64,000 nt of DNA from Azospirillum sp. TSA2s. GTDB taxonomy: Bacteria > Pseudomonadota > Alphaproteobacteria > Azospirillales > Azospirillaceae. Positions 39,833-49,180 of the stretch are shown here, piece after piece. The notes below the pieces were generated by a model. That model saw only the letters and a program-made list of their open reading frames with translations. It was not told the origin of the DNA and ran no database searches. The position numbers were made by a program, and so were the translations under genes. The stretch's first letter is position 1. Each line of letters opens with the position of its first letter. The DNA is taken from assembly GCF_004923315.1 (NCBI RefSeq), contig NZ_CP039650.1, positions 1,067,501 through 1,131,500 of the forward strand, given 5' to 3'.

Positions 39833-42229
39833 TCAGGACCCCTGGCTGAGCGCCTCCGCCAGCGCACGGTCGTGCGGGTTCTGGCCGACGACCAGCTGCA
39901 TCGACTGGGTCGGCATGGCGATGTCCAGCTCGTCGAACTTCTTCTTCAGCAGGCGGTTGAACTCGCGGGTGACGCCCCACTGACGGGTCGGGCGGGTCTT
40001 GAACTGGGCCAGGATGTTGATGCCGGTGTCGGACAGCTTGTCGACGCCCAACACCTCCAACGGGTTCAGGATGTCGGCGGCGAACTGCGGCTGCGCCTGC
40101 ACCTCGGCACCGGTCTCCTTCAGCACGGCGATGATGCGGTCGGGATCCTCGCGGTTGGACACCGTGACGGTGAACAGGGTGACCGAGAAGTCCTTGCTCA
40201 TGTTCTTCACGGTGGTGACGGCACTGAAAGGCACGGAATGGACGGCGCCGGCCCCGTCGCGCAGGCGGATGGAGCGGATGGAGATCGCCTCCACCGTACC
40301 GGAATGGCCGCCGCCGACATCCACCACGTCGCCGACCGACACCGTGTCCTCGAACAGGATGAACAGGCCGGTGATGATGTCCTTGACCAGGGTCTGCGAT
40401 CCGAAACCGATGGCAAGACCGACGACACCGGCACCGGCCAGCAGCGGCGCGATGTTGACGCCCAGTTCCGACAGGGTGATCAGCGACACCATCGTCACCA
40501 GCAGGATCAGGAAGGCGTTGCGCAGAAGCGGCAGCAGCGTGCGCATGCGGGCGCTGCGCTCGATGCGGGCGCCGTTCTTGTCGGTGGCGCGCAGCAGATG
40601 CTCGATCAGCGCGCTCACCACCTCCCAGGCGATGATGGCGCCAGCCAGCAGCAGGCCGATGGAGATGGCGCTGCCGACGATGCGGCGGCCGGCGGCCGAC
40701 TCGACCAGTCCCAGCGTGTCGACGCCCCAGCCGTTCAGCGCGGCGCCCAGCGCCACCAGCCAGATGATGACCTTGCCGATGCGCTGGACGATGGGAAGAT
40801 AGTGGAAGGCGCGGGTGTGGAGCTGTGGCAGGTTGCCGGCCAACTCGCGGTTCATGGTCAGGCCGCGACGCAGCGTCCGGTTCAGCCCGGTCACCAGCAG
40901 CCGCGCCACCACCACCGACAGCACGGTCACGGCGGTGCCGCGGGCCAGATACTCGAATCCGCCATAGACGTTCAGCACCCACACCCCCAGCGTCACCACG
41001 ACATAGAGGATGGCCAGCACGTGCCAGATCTCGGCGAAGCGGCGGCGCGCGGTGCGCAGGACCGCCCCCTGCCCTTCCGCCTCGCGCCGGGCGGTCGCCA
41101 GCGGGTCGCCGTCGCCCGACAGCGGGTTGCCGCGCATCCACTCGGCGACGCCGACGCGGTTCTGCAGGATCAGCGCGATCAGCATGCCGGCGATCACCAC
41201 GCCCAGAAGCTTCAGCAGCGCGCCGTAGGCGCCCAGCGGCAGGCCCAGCACATAGGCGCCCTCCGCCAGGAAATAGCCGTAGACCGCAACCGCGATCAGC
41301 CGGCGCGACCAGATATAGCAGCGGCGCGCGCCGGCATCGCTGGTGTGGACCAGCCGCAGATTGGGCGCATCGGGCGCGAACAGCATCCGCACCAGGATCA
41401 GCAGCGCCTGGGTGATGACGGTGGCGTTCACCACCGCCAGCGCCACCAGCCGCACGCGCGGCGCCGGCTCCGTCACCGACAGGATGGTGTAGGCAACGAC
41501 GATGAAGCCGAGGATCGGCGCCAGTTCCAGCACCGCGCGGCCCAGCAGCATCGGAATGCGCAGCAGGGTGGAGCCGACATGGCGGGCGGCCATCGCCCGT
41601 CGCGGCCGGTTGAGCAGCCAGCCGATGCCGCGGGCGGCAGCGGCGCCGATGCCGAGGATCATCGCCAACCGGATGCCGATCTGGACCCAGCGGTCGCGGG
41701 CGGTGTCGTCCTGCGCCTGCCGCTGGACCCAGGACAGTGCCCCCGGCAGGTCGGAGAAGACGTTGGCGACCTGCACCAGCTGGCGGCTGACCACGTCCAT
41801 CCGCGCCGCCAGGAAGGAGAGCGCGCGGGCGCCGAGGGTCTGCGGCAGCGCCGACTCGCCCTCGGCTTCCTTGGCCTGGGCGAGGCCGCGCTGGGCGGCG
41901 ATCAGGTTGCGCAGCTGGCTGACCAGCTGTGTGCGCGCATCCTGGTTCTCCAGCGTGCCGACCAGCGCCTCCAGCTGCTGCACGGTCCCCTCGTCGACCA
42001 CCACCGGGGCGGTGGAGGCTGGGGCGGCGGCACCGGCAGCCGGGGCAGCGGCCGGAGCGGCGGCGGCCGGTGCCGGCGACGCGGCCAGCGCGGCGGATCC
42101 CGCCAACCCCGCCCCGGCGAGCAGAGCCGCGAGCAGAGCCGCGAGCAGCAGGACGGCAAAGCCGCCGGACAAAAACAAACGCCAGCCCCGTGCAAGGGCG
42201 GGTGCGGCAGGCGTTGCGGACCGGATCAT
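39833..42229 (-). CDS. Large mechanosensitive channel of the MscS family
   Basis: The 798-residue protein has an N-terminal signal helix, a long periplasmic region with an Ala/Pro-rich stretch and a Gln/Leu-rich helix (VQQLEALVGTLENQDARTQLV), about ten membrane helices and a C-terminal MscS domain. In the last, the pore helix LLAGAGVVGLAIGFGSQTLV and the following beta domain (FEDTVSVGDVVDVGGGHSGTV) are clear. This is the long MscK/YbiO-like type. It releases solutes after osmotic downshock. ATG 42229 is preferred over the frame from 42436, which overlaps the divergent molybdoenzyme gene. Confidence 0.93.
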   Translation of the reverse strand: MIRSATPAAPALARGWRLFLSGGFAVLLLAALLAALLAGAGLAGSAALAASPAPAAAAPAAAPAAGAAAPASTAPVVVDEGTVQQLEALVGTLENQDARTQLVSQLRNLIAAQRGLAQAKEAEGESALPQTLGARALSFLAARMDVVSRQLVQVANVFSDLPGALSWVQRQAQDDTARDRWVQIGIRLAMILGIGAAAARGIGWLLNRPRRAMAARHVGSTLLRIPMLLGRAVLELAPILGFIVVAYTILSVTEPAPRVRLVALAVVNATVITQALLILVRMLFAPDAPNLRLVHTSDAGARRCYIWSRRLIAVAVYGYFLAEGAYVLGLPLGAYGALLKLLGVVIAGMLIALILQNRVGVAEWMRGNPLSGDGDPLATARREAEGQGAVLRTARRRFAEIWHVLAILYVVVTLGVWVLNVYGGFEYLARGTAVTVLSVVVARLLVTGLNRTLRRGLTMNRELAGNLPQLHTRAFHYLPIVQRIGKVIIWLVALGAALNGWGVDTLGLVESAAGRRIVGSAISIGLLLAGAIIAWEVVSALIEHLLRATDKNGARIERSARMRTLLPLLRNAFLILLVTMVSLITLSELGVNIAPLLAGAGVVGLAIGFGSQTLVKDIITGLFILFEDTVSVGDVVDVGGGHSGTVEAISIRSIRLRDGAGAVHSVPFSAVTTVKNMSKDFSVTLFTVTVSNREDPDRIIAVLKETGAEVQAQPQFAADILNPLEVLGVDKLSDTGINILAQFKTRPTRQWGVTREFNRLLKKKFDELDIAMPTQSMQLVVGQNPHDRALAEALSQGS

Positions 42230-42425
42230 CGGCAAATCACTCGGCTGGTCTTCGGAAAGCGGCGGCAAACAGCGGCAAAGCGGAACCCTGGCGCGGAACT
42301 GTGGCTCCAATATGCCGGGCTTCGGGAAGTTAGTTCTCCCGCTTCCGCTTGCCAACCCGACTGTCTGTTCCTTTTTTAAGCGGGACCCCTGCCGGAAAAG
42401 CCGGAATCGGAGAAAAGGACGAGCC

Positions 42426-43139
42426 ATGAACGACACACCCGCCGGATCGGACGGAAGCAGCGGATTGGAACCGGATCAACGGATCGGGCAGGACGGCGCC
42501 ATCCGCGACAAGCTGGTCGCCACCAAGGAGCAATGGGCGCGCGACGGCCGCGCGCTGACCGGACAAGCCGCCGACCCGGCGCGCGACCGGCTGCCGCCCG
42601 GCCAGCGTCTGGTGACCGACTGGCCGGTGCTCGACCTCGGCATCACGCCGAAGGTGACGACCGCCAACTGGACGCTCGCCGTTGACGGGCTGGTGGAGAA
42701 CCGGCTGTCCTGGACCTGGGAGGATTTCCAGGCCCAGCCGCAGGACAGCTTCGTCTCCGACATTCACTGCGTCACCACTTGGTCGCGCTACGACAACCGG
42801 TGGGAGGGCGTCAGCGCCCGCCGCCTGCTGGAACTGGCCCAGCCGAAGCCGGAGGCACGCTTCGTCGTCTTCCATTCCTTCGACGGCTACACCACCAACG
42901 TCGCCCTGTCGGACTTCGACGACGAGGGCGTGCTGCTCGCCACGACCTGGGAAGGCCAGCCGATCAGCCGCGACCATGGCGGGCCGGTGCGGATCGTGCT
43001 GCCTAAGCTGTATTTCTGGAAGAGCGCCAAGTGGGTGAAGCGGATCGAGCTGCTGGCAAGCGACCACAAAGGCTATTGGGAGGTCCGCGGCTACAACAAC
43101 CACGCCGACCCGTGGCTGGAGGAACGCTATTCCGACTGA
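42426..43139 (+). CDS. Sulfite-oxidase-fold molybdoenzyme
   Basis: The 237-residue protein has the oxidoreductase molybdopterin-binding domain (PF00174) seen in sulfite oxidase and YedY. The Moco-binding Cys is residue 115 in SDIHCVTTWSRYD. Further motifs are LVENRLSWTWEDF, FVVFHSFDGYTTN and RIVLPKLYFWKSAKWVKRIEL. No signal peptide or twin-arginine motif is visible, so it is probably cytoplasmic or exported with a partner. The substrate is unknown. It is divergent from the MscS gene and ends before the tRNA. Confidence 0.9.
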   Translation: MNDTPAGSDGSSGLEPDQRIGQDGAIRDKLVATKEQWARDGRALTGQAADPARDRLPPGQRLVTDWPVLDLGITPKVTTANWTLAVDGLVENRLSWTWEDFQAQPQDSFVSDIHCVTTWSRYDNRWEGVSARRLLELAQPKPEARFVVFHSFDGYTTNVALSDFDDEGVLLATTWEGQPISRDHGGPVRIVLPKLYFWKSAKWVKRIELLASDHKGYWEVRGYNNHADPWLEERYSD

Positions 43140-43211
43140 CGCCGTGAGGCGGCGCTTCCCCCAAAAGCCACTTTCACCTTGCCGGCGAAACCGTTAAGGT
43201 GCGACGCAAGT

Positions 43212-43288
43212 GGCCCCGTAGCTCATCAGGATAGAGCGCGAGTTTCCTAAACTTGAGGCAGCAGGTTCGAGTCCTGCCGGGGTCACCA
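43212..43288 (+). tRNA. tRNA-Arg (CCT anticodon)
   Basis: All arms of a tRNA are present: acceptor GGCCCCG/CGGGGTC with A73 and an encoded CCA, D arm GCTC/GAGC, anticodon stem CGAGT/ACTTG with loop TTCCTAA (anticodon CCT at 43246-43248), and T arm GCAGG-TTCGAGT-CCTGC. It reads AGG Arg codons. No repeat or integrase flanks it, so it does not mark an island here. Confidence 0.97.
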
Positions 43289-43302
43289 CCGCCGTTCCGG
43301 TT

Positions 43303-43785
43303 TCAGTGCGCGACGATGGCGCAGACCGTCGCCCTCGTCGCCTTGGCCAGATCAGTGGGAGCCAGCACGATCTGCAGGCCGCGCCGGCCGCCATTCACCA
43401 CCATTTCCGGCAGCGCTTCGGCGCTCGCGTCGATGAAGGTCGGCAGCGCCTTCTTCTGGCCCAGCGGGCTGATGCCGCCGACCAGAAATCCCGTGGTCTT
43501 TTCCGCCAGCGCCGGGTCGGCAAGGTCGGCCTTCTTCGCCTTGGCCGCCGCGGCGATGGCCTTCAAATCCAGCTTGGCCGCGACCGGGATGACGGCGCAG
43601 GCCAGCGCCTTGGGTTCAAGCTGAACGATCAGGGTCTTGTAGACGATGGCGGGATCGAGCCCGAGTGATTCCGCCGCGTGAAGCCCAATGGCGTCGGCCG
43701 ACGGATCGTATTCGTACTCCATCAGCCGGAAGGCGACGCCAGCCGCCTTCGCCGCATTGACCGCCGGTGTCACCTTCGCCGCCAT
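43303..43785 (-). CDS. ybaK: Cys-tRNA(Pro)/Cys-tRNA(Cys) deacylase YbaK
   Basis: YbaK hydrolyses mischarged Cys-tRNA(Pro) during proline translation. The 160-residue protein matches the family: YDPSADAIGLHAAESLGLD, VYKTLIVQL with the active-site Lys, ALACAVIPVAAKLDLKAIA and GFLVGGISPLGQKKALPTF. The start 43785 is standard. It ends near the tRNA-Arg and is convergent with it; the folE gene lies upstream on the same strand. Confidence 0.94.
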   Translation of the reverse strand: MAAKVTPAVNAAKAAGVAFRLMEYEYDPSADAIGLHAAESLGLDPAIVYKTLIVQLEPKALACAVIPVAAKLDLKAIAAAAKAKKADLADPALAEKTTGFLVGGISPLGQKKALPTFIDASAEALPEMVVNGGRRGLQIVLAPTDLAKATRATVCAIVAH

Positions 43786-43873
43786 ACCTCACACCCCGAA
43801 TTCCACACCGCTCACTGACAAAGTGCGGCGGGAGCTTGGCAGGCGGCATTGAGGGTGTAAAGCCCTCTGGACC

Positions 43874-44566
43874 TCACTCCATCCCGCGCGAGGACGGGTT
43901 GCCGATCATCGTCAGGAACTCGCGGCGGGTCGACGGGTCGGTGCGGAAGGCGCCCAGCATGCGGCTGGTCACCATGGTCACGCCGGTCTTGTGGACGCCG
44001 CGGGTGGTCATGCACTGGTGCTGCGCCTCGACCACCACGGCCACGCCCTCGGGCTGCAGGACCTCGTCGATGGTGTTGGCGATCTGCGCCGTCATCTTCT
44101 CCTGGATCTGCAGGCGCTTGCCGTAAGCCTCGACCAGGCGCGCCAGCTTGGAGATGCCGACGACGCGTCGGCGCGGCAGATAGGCGACATGCGCCTTGCC
44201 GATGATCGGCACCATGTGGTGCTCGCAATAGGACTCCACCCGGATGTCGCGCAGTACGACCATCTCGTCGTAGCCGTCGGTCTCCTCGAAGGTGCGCGAC
44301 AGGATCTCGACCGGGTCGATGCCGTAGCCGGCGAAGAATTCCTCATAGGAGCGGACGACTCGGTCCGGCGTGCCGACCAGCCCTTCGCGCGCCGGGTCGT
44401 CGCCGGCCCAGCGGATCAGGGTGCGCACGGCCTCTTCCGCCTCGGTGCGGGACGGACGGGCAACGGGGTCGGGCCGGGAAAGGCCGGGGCCGCGAAGCAC
44501 GTTGTCGGCGACCGGGGGCTTGGCGTGCGGGGTCTTGGTAGCCGTCACGGGAAACATCCTTTCCAT
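43874..44566 (-). CDS. folE: GTP cyclohydrolase I (FolE)
   Basis: FolE converts GTP to dihydroneopterin triphosphate, the first step of folate synthesis. The zinc ligands are in YCEHHMVP (Cys and His) and EAQHQCMTTRGV (Cys). Other motifs are DPAREGLVGTPDRVVRSYEEF and GISKLARLVEAYGKRLQIQE (20 residues). The N-terminal region up to residue 35 is variable and Pro-rich. ATG 44566 or 44557 could start it; neither has a clear ribosome site. A longer frame to 44881 is not supported. It is the zinc form, not the alternative FolE2. Confidence 0.95.
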   Translation of the reverse strand: MERMFPVTATKTPHAKPPVADNVLRGPGLSRPDPVARPSRTEAEEAVRTLIRWAGDDPAREGLVGTPDRVVRSYEEFFAGYGIDPVEILSRTFEETDGYDEMVVLRDIRVESYCEHHMVPIIGKAHVAYLPRRRVVGISKLARLVEAYGKRLQIQEKMTAQIANTIDEVLQPEGVAVVVEAQHQCMTTRGVHKTGVTMVTSRMLGAFRTDPSTRREFLTMIGNPSSRGME

Positions 44567-44936
44567 AACTGGGAAACGCCCTGCGCGAAGCCGATGGCCG
44601 CAATCCGACGGCCGTCGCGCAACACGCCCATCGTGTCTGGCGTCACTTCCGTCGTCAGTACGGAGCCGAAGCCCCGGCGGATCAACCGAACGGGCGGCAA
44701 GACGAAAGAACCCATTCGCAAAACGCGGAGCGGCGGCGCCAGCCACGGTTTCCGCCGCTTGCCGCCTTTCGGAAGTCCCTAGATTTAGGTCCTGCCCCAT
44801 GGCCTGCAAGCTATGGACAAAGTACGGACAGCCATGCGGATTGTCAAAGCCGCCTGTTAATTTCTTCCAATATCCACACACATTCTATTGTATTATTCGT
44901 CTGCGTCCGGAATTGCCGGGCAGTCAGGCCGTCCGA
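44567..44936. other. Region between folE and apaG
   Basis: This 370-base gap lies downstream of apaG and upstream of folE on the minus strand, so it should hold the folE promoter. Bases 44855-44905 are AT-rich and, on the minus strand, contain TACAAT, a possible -10 box, though I could not find a good -35. No ORF of merit is present. Confidence 0.4.
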
Positions 44937-45329
44937 TCAGTTCAGCTGCATCGGCTGGTGCGGACTGTCCAGCGAGAAGGCCGGGATCGTCACGTCGAAG
45001 GCGCGCCCGTCCTCCCCCTCCATGCCATAGCTGCCGGCCATGATGCCGGACGGCGTGCCGAGCGGGGTGCCGCTGGTGTATTCGAAATGGTCGCCCGGCT
45101 CCAGCACCGGCTGCTCGCCGACCACGCCGGGCCCCCGCACCTCCTGCACGCGGCCCATGGCGTCGGTGATGCGCCAGTGGCGGGTGCGCAGCTGCACCGT
45201 CTCGCTGCCTTCGTTCTCGATGCGGACGTGATAGGCCCAGACGAAGCGCCCTTCGGCCGGGGCGGACTGGTCTTCCAGGAAAACGGGCTGGACGGTGACG
45301 CGGATGTCGTGGGTGACGGCGGTGTACAT
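44937..45329 (-). CDS. apaG: ApaG family protein
   Basis: ApaG is a small fibronectin-III-like protein of uncertain role, linked to Co2+ resistance and magnesium response in enterobacteria. The 130-residue protein has the family pattern THDIRVTVQPVFLEDQSAP, FVWAYHVRIENEGSETVQL, RHWRITDAMG and MAGSYGMEGEDG. The start 45329 gives the usual MYTAVTHDI; the frame to 45470 is an unlikely extension. It is not next to ksgA or apaH as in enterics. Confidence 0.95.
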   Translation of the reverse strand: MYTAVTHDIRVTVQPVFLEDQSAPAEGRFVWAYHVRIENEGSETVQLRTRHWRITDAMGRVQEVRGPGVVGEQPVLEPGDHFEYTSGTPLGTPSGIMAGSYGMEGEDGRAFDVTIPAFSLDSPHQPMQLN

Positions 45330-45788
45330 GGCGGGCGGTCCGATGAACGGCGCCGGCCGTAAAAACGGGCCGGCGGCTTGGGGTTCCGGCTGGGGAGTCC
45401 GGGTGGCCGGGCGGCGGTTCCGCGCAGGATAAAGTCCCCTCTCCGCACTGTCCAGAACGCGGCCGGACAATGATGCGACATGCCCGCACTGGGATGGATA
45501 CAGTCATGCGCAGTCTCCGGGTCTGCATGGTCTTGCGACAGGGGGGAGACGATGATATATGCGCAAGTCCCAGCAACGGCCGAAGAGCCTTGTCCATGTC
45601 TCGTTCGCACGCCCTTCGCATCCGACGACGGAGCCTCGCACCGCGCATCGCGGTTGCGGCCGTCCTTGGGTCGCGTGCGAACGCCAAAGGCACAACGGGG
45701 ACCTGACACCCCCGGCCTTCCGGCGGCGGCGCGATCCGCCCTTCAAAAGCCTTCTGAGAAGACTTTCTTCCCGCCGGGAGCCCCACGC
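45330..45788. other. Divergent gap between apaG and the GNAT gene
   Basis: This 459-base gap must hold promoters for both apaG and the acetyltransferase. It also contains a 78-codon plus-strand frame (45470-45706) with no ribosome site, which I reject. The end has AAAGCCTTCTGAGAAG, a weak hairpin, just before the GNAT start. I found no clear promoter. Confidence 0.35.
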
Positions 45789-46502
45789 ATGATCATCACC
45801 GTCGAAGAGCCGAAGCACGCCGCCGCCATCGAAGCCCTGCTGGACGCCTCCTTCGGTCCCGACCGCTTCTCCAAGACCGCCTACCGGCTGCGCGACGGCG
45901 TCGACTCCATCCCCGCCCTGAACCTCGTCGCCATCGAACATGACGAGCATGGGCGCGAGGTGGTGGTGGGCACCATCCGCTACTGGCCGATCCTGGTCGG
46001 CGGCACCACCCAGTCCATCCTGCTTGGCCCCATCGCGGTCGCCGCCCACCTGCAGGGCAGCGGGCTGGGCAGCAAGCTGATCCGGATGAGCCTGAACAAG
46101 GCGGTGGCGCTGGGCCACAAGTCGGTGATCCTGGTCGGCGACGCCCCTTATTACGAGCGGTTCGGCTTCTCCCGCGCCCTGACGCTGGGCATGCAGATGC
46201 CCGGTCCGGTCGACATGAACCGGCTGCTGGGCCTGGAGCTGGTCGAAGGCTCGCTGGCCGGCGCCGCCGGCATGATCGGCAAGCCGGAACAGGCGGATGC
46301 GCAGGAGGTTGCCATCGGCGCCACCCCGGTGATGAGCTCGGTGCTGGCCGCCCCGGCTGCGAACGCGCCCGTCCTGGCGGGAGACACCCCCGTCCCTTTC
46401 AGCGCCCTGTTCAGCCGGACGGCGGCGGAGCGACTTTGGACTGACCGCGTGCGCCGGACCGACTGGTTCTGGCGCGACGGCCTGCAAGCCGGCGCGGCGT
46501 GA
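45789..46502 (+). CDS. GNAT-family N-acetyltransferase
   Basis: The N-terminal half of this 237-residue protein is a GNAT domain, with the acetyl-CoA loop in HLQGSGLGSKLIRMSL (Q/R-x-x-G-x-G pattern) and the YYERFGF motif that follows. This is the YhbS-like group. The C-terminal 90 residues (after about 150) hold variable Ala/Pro-rich sequence ending LWTDRVRRTDWFWRDG. The substrate is not evident. It is followed by a palindrome-rich gap before miaB, so it is probably a separate unit. Confidence 0.85.
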   Translation: MIITVEEPKHAAAIEALLDASFGPDRFSKTAYRLRDGVDSIPALNLVAIEHDEHGREVVVGTIRYWPILVGGTTQSILLGPIAVAAHLQGSGLGSKLIRMSLNKAVALGHKSVILVGDAPYYERFGFSRALTLGMQMPGPVDMNRLLGLELVEGSLAGAAGMIGKPEQADAQEVAIGATPVMSSVLAAPAANAPVLAGDTPVPFSALFSRTAAERLWTDRVRRTDWFWRDGLQAGAA

Positions 46503-46531
46503 CCATTCCGGCCCTCGGTCCGCATTGCGGA

Positions 46532-46598
46532 AACGACGTCGTTGCAAACATGGGTGGGGCGAAGCGGGATTGACTCGATTCGCCCCACACGCGATACC
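46532..46598 (+). promoter_or_regulatory. Palindrome, inverted repeat and promoter before miaB
   Basis: AACGACGTCGTT (46532-46543) is a perfect palindrome. Next, GTGGGGCGAA (46554-46563) and TTCGCCCCAC (46579-46588) form a perfect 10 bp inverted repeat. A likely promoter, TTGACT (46570-46575) and GATACC (46593-46598) with 17 bases between, lies within and after that repeat. The site could be an operator or the terminator of the GNAT gene. Confidence 0.5.
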
Positions 46599-46694
46599 AT
46601 CTTTTCAGGAGCGACGCCGGACATGCGGCGTGCCGCGCGCCACGCAGCATCGTGAGCGCGCTATTCGTTTTTGTTGCAAGCGGAAGGGTGCGGG

Positions 46695-48089
46695 TTGACC
46701 AAGAAGCTGTTCATCAAGACCTGGGGCTGCCAGATGAACGTGTACGACTCCGCCCGGATGGCGGACGTCCTGGCACCGCTGGGCTACCAACCGGTCGATG
46801 AGCCGGACGGCGCCGACATGGTGATCCTGAACACCTGCCACATCCGCGAAAAGGCCGCCGAGAAGGTCTTCTCCGAACTGGGCCGGCTGCGCCAGATGAA
46901 GGACCGCAAGGCGGAGGCCGAGGACGGCCGGATGATCCTGGCGGTCGCCGGCTGCGTCGCCCAGGCCGAGGGCGAGGAGATCGTCGCCCGCGCCCCCTTC
47001 GTCGACATGGTCTTCGGCCCGCAGACCTATCACACCCTGCCGGAGATGGTGGCGAAGGCCAGCCGTGCCGCCGGCAGCGTGCTGAACACCGACTTCCCGG
47101 CCGAATCCAAGTTCGATTTCCTGCCGGAGGAAGCCGGCAGCCAGGGCGTCTCCGCCTTTCTGGCGGTGCAGGAGGGCTGCGACAAGTTCTGCACCTTCTG
47201 CGTCGTGCCCTACACCCGCGGCGCCGAGTTCTCCCGCCCCGCCGACCAGATCCTGGCCGAAGCGAAGCGGCTGGTCGCCGGCGGCACGCGTGAGGTCAAC
47301 CTGCTGGGCCAGAACGTCAACGCCTGGCATGGCGACGGGCCGGACGGCACGACCTGGGGCCTTGGCCGGCTGATCCGCCAGCTGGCGGAGATCGACGGGC
47401 TGGAGCGCATCCGCTACACCACCTCGCACCCGCGCGACATGGCCGACGACCTGATCCGCGCCCACGCCGAGGTGCCGCAGCTGATGCCTTACCTGCATCT
47501 GCCGGTGCAGGCGGGGTCGGACCGCATCCTGGCGGCGATGAACCGCAAGCACACCGCCGACGACTATCGCCGGCTGGTCGACCGGCTGCGCACGGCCAAG
47601 CCCGATCTGGCGATGTCCGGCGACTTCATCGTCGGCTTCCCCGGCGAGAGCGACGCCGATTTCGCCGCGACGCTGAAGCTGGTCACCGACATCGGCTATG
47701 CCCAGGCCTATTCCTTCAAATACAGCCCGCGCCCCGGCACCCCGGCCTCGGTCGAGGGATCCCAGGTGCCGGAAGAGGTGAAGGAATCCCGGCTGGCGGC
47801 GTTGCACCAGCTGCTGAACGCCCAGCAGGTCGCCTTCAACCACAGCTTCATCGGCCGCAGCGTGCCGGTCCTGTTCGACCGTGTCGGGCGCCGCGACGGC
47901 CAGTTGCTGGGCCGCAGCCCGTGGATGCAGTCGGTCCATGCCGAGGCGAACGAACGGCTGCTCGGCCGCATCGTCGAGGTGCGGGTCGACGCCGCGCTGG
48001 CCAACAGCCTCGCCGGCACGGTCGTAACCGGTGAACACACCACCGCCTCTCCCTTCCAGCCTGCCGTAACCTTGGAGGCAAGCGCTTGA
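46695..48089 (+). CDS. miaB: tRNA-2-methylthio-N6-dimethylallyladenosine synthase MiaB
   Basis: MiaB is a radical SAM methylthiotransferase that makes ms2i6A at position 37 of tRNAs. The 464-residue protein has the UPF0004 domain with cysteines in KTWGCQMN, NTCHIR and AGCVAQ, the radical SAM cluster CDKFCTFCVVPYTRG, and a C-terminal TRAM domain. TTG 46695 follows GGAAGGG and matches the usual MTKKLFIKTWG start. Its stop overlaps the phoH start, opening a long operon. Confidence 0.97.
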   Translation: MTKKLFIKTWGCQMNVYDSARMADVLAPLGYQPVDEPDGADMVILNTCHIREKAAEKVFSELGRLRQMKDRKAEAEDGRMILAVAGCVAQAEGEEIVARAPFVDMVFGPQTYHTLPEMVAKASRAAGSVLNTDFPAESKFDFLPEEAGSQGVSAFLAVQEGCDKFCTFCVVPYTRGAEFSRPADQILAEAKRLVAGGTREVNLLGQNVNAWHGDGPDGTTWGLGRLIRQLAEIDGLERIRYTTSHPRDMADDLIRAHAEVPQLMPYLHLPVQAGSDRILAAMNRKHTADDYRRLVDRLRTAKPDLAMSGDFIVGFPGESDADFAATLKLVTDIGYAQAYSFKYSPRPGTPASVEGSQVPEEVKESRLAALHQLLNAQQVAFNHSFIGRSVPVLFDRVGRRDGQLLGRSPWMQSVHAEANERLLGRIVEVRVDAALANSLAGTVVTGEHTTASPFQPAVTLEASA

Positions 48090-49180
48090 ACGGTCTGCCA
48101 GAACGGCGTATCGACGTTCAATTCGATGACAACCGGCTTCTGCCGATGCTGTACGGGGAGCATGACCGCCACCTCGCCCGCATCGAATCCCTTCTCGGCG
48201 TGTCGCTGATCTCGCGCGGCAACACCCTGACCATCTCCGGCCCGTCCGATGCCGCCGAAACGGCCCAGGCGGCGCTGAACAGCCTGTATGGGCGGCTGAC
48301 CCGCGGCCAGACCATCGACGGCGGCGAGGTCGACGGCGCCGTCCGCATGGCGACCGCCGATCCCGGTTTCGCCGGCGTGTCGGCTGGTGAAGAGCCTCGT
48401 GCGCCGGGGCAGCAGGCGACCATCACCCGGGCCGAGATTGCCCTGCGTACCCGCCGGCGCGGCCCGATCACACCGCGTTCCCCCACCCAGGCCGCCTATC
48501 TGCAGGCTCTGGCGGAGAGCGAACTGGTCTTCGGCCTCGGCCCGGCCGGCACCGGCAAGACCTATCTGGCGGTGGCACAGGCGGTGGCGCTGCTGACCAC
48601 CGGTCAGGTCGACCGCATCGTGCTGTCGCGCCCGGCGGTCGAGGCCGGGGAGCGGCTGGGCTTCCTGCCCGGCGACCTGAAGGAAAAGGTCGATCCTTAC
48701 CTGCGTCCGCTCTACGACGCGCTGCACGACATGCTGCCGGCGGAACAGGTGAAGAAGCGGCTGGAGTCCGGCGAGATCGAGATCGCGCCGTTGGCCTTCA
48801 TGCGCGGTCGGACGCTGGGCAACGCCTTCGTCATCCTGGACGAAGCGCAGAACACCACGCCGATGCAGATGAAGATGTTCCTGACCCGTCTCGGCGAAGG
48901 CGGGCGGATGGTCATCACCGGCGACATCTCGCAGATCGACCTGCCGTCGGGGACCCGGTCGGGCCTGCGCGACGCGCTGGACATCCTGCGCGGGGTGGAG
49001 GGCGTGCGCTTCGTCCGCTTCACCGACGCCGACGTCGTCCGCCACCCGATGGTCGCCCGCATCATCCGCGCCTATGACCAGGCCGATGCCCGCGAGGCAG
49101 ATCGCAAACAGGCCCGCCGCATCAGTTCCGTACCCGAAACGACCGGCAACAGCCCTGCGATCGTCGGAGATCCGGAATGA
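48086..49180 (+). CDS. phoH: PhoH-like ATPase (YbeZ)
   Basis: The protein is a P-loop ATPase of the PhoH family, related to helicases and thought to act with YbeY in ribosome and RNA quality control. Walker A lies at about residue 150 (GPAGTGKTYL) and Walker B in AFVILDEAQNTT. The N-terminal region (residues 1-85) resembles a KH-like domain. It starts at TTG 48086, overlapping the miaB TGA, with GGAGG seven bases before. It ends four bases inside ybeY. Confidence 0.95.
   Translation: MNGLPERRIDVQFDDNRLLPMLYGEHDRHLARIESLLGVSLISRGNTLTISGPSDAAETAQAALNSLYGRLTRGQTIDGGEVDGAVRMATADPGFAGVSAGEEPRAPGQQATITRAEIALRTRRRGPITPRSPTQAAYLQALAESELVFGLGPAGTGKTYLAVAQAVALLTTGQVDRIVLSRPAVEAGERLGFLPGDLKEKVDPYLRPLYDALHDMLPAEQVKKRLESGEIEIAPLAFMRGRTLGNAFVILDEAQNTTPMQMKMFLTRLGEGGRMVITGDISQIDLPSGTRSGLRDALDILRGVEGVRFVRFTDADVVRHPMVARIIRAYDQADAREADRKQARRISSVPETTGNSPAIVGDPE

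Noticed and set aside
39818..42379. 853-codon plus-strand frame opposite the MscS gene
   Set aside because: It is the antisense shadow of a clear MscS channel. It is His/Gln/Arg/Gly-rich, without motifs, typical of high-GC reverse frames.
43212..43288. tRNA-Arg as an integration site of a genomic island
   Set aside because: No repeat of the tRNA 3' end and no integrase lie nearby; flanking genes are ordinary.
45470..45706. 78-codon frame in the apaG/GNAT gap
   Set aside because: Arg/Ala-rich, no ribosome site, and no conserved feature.
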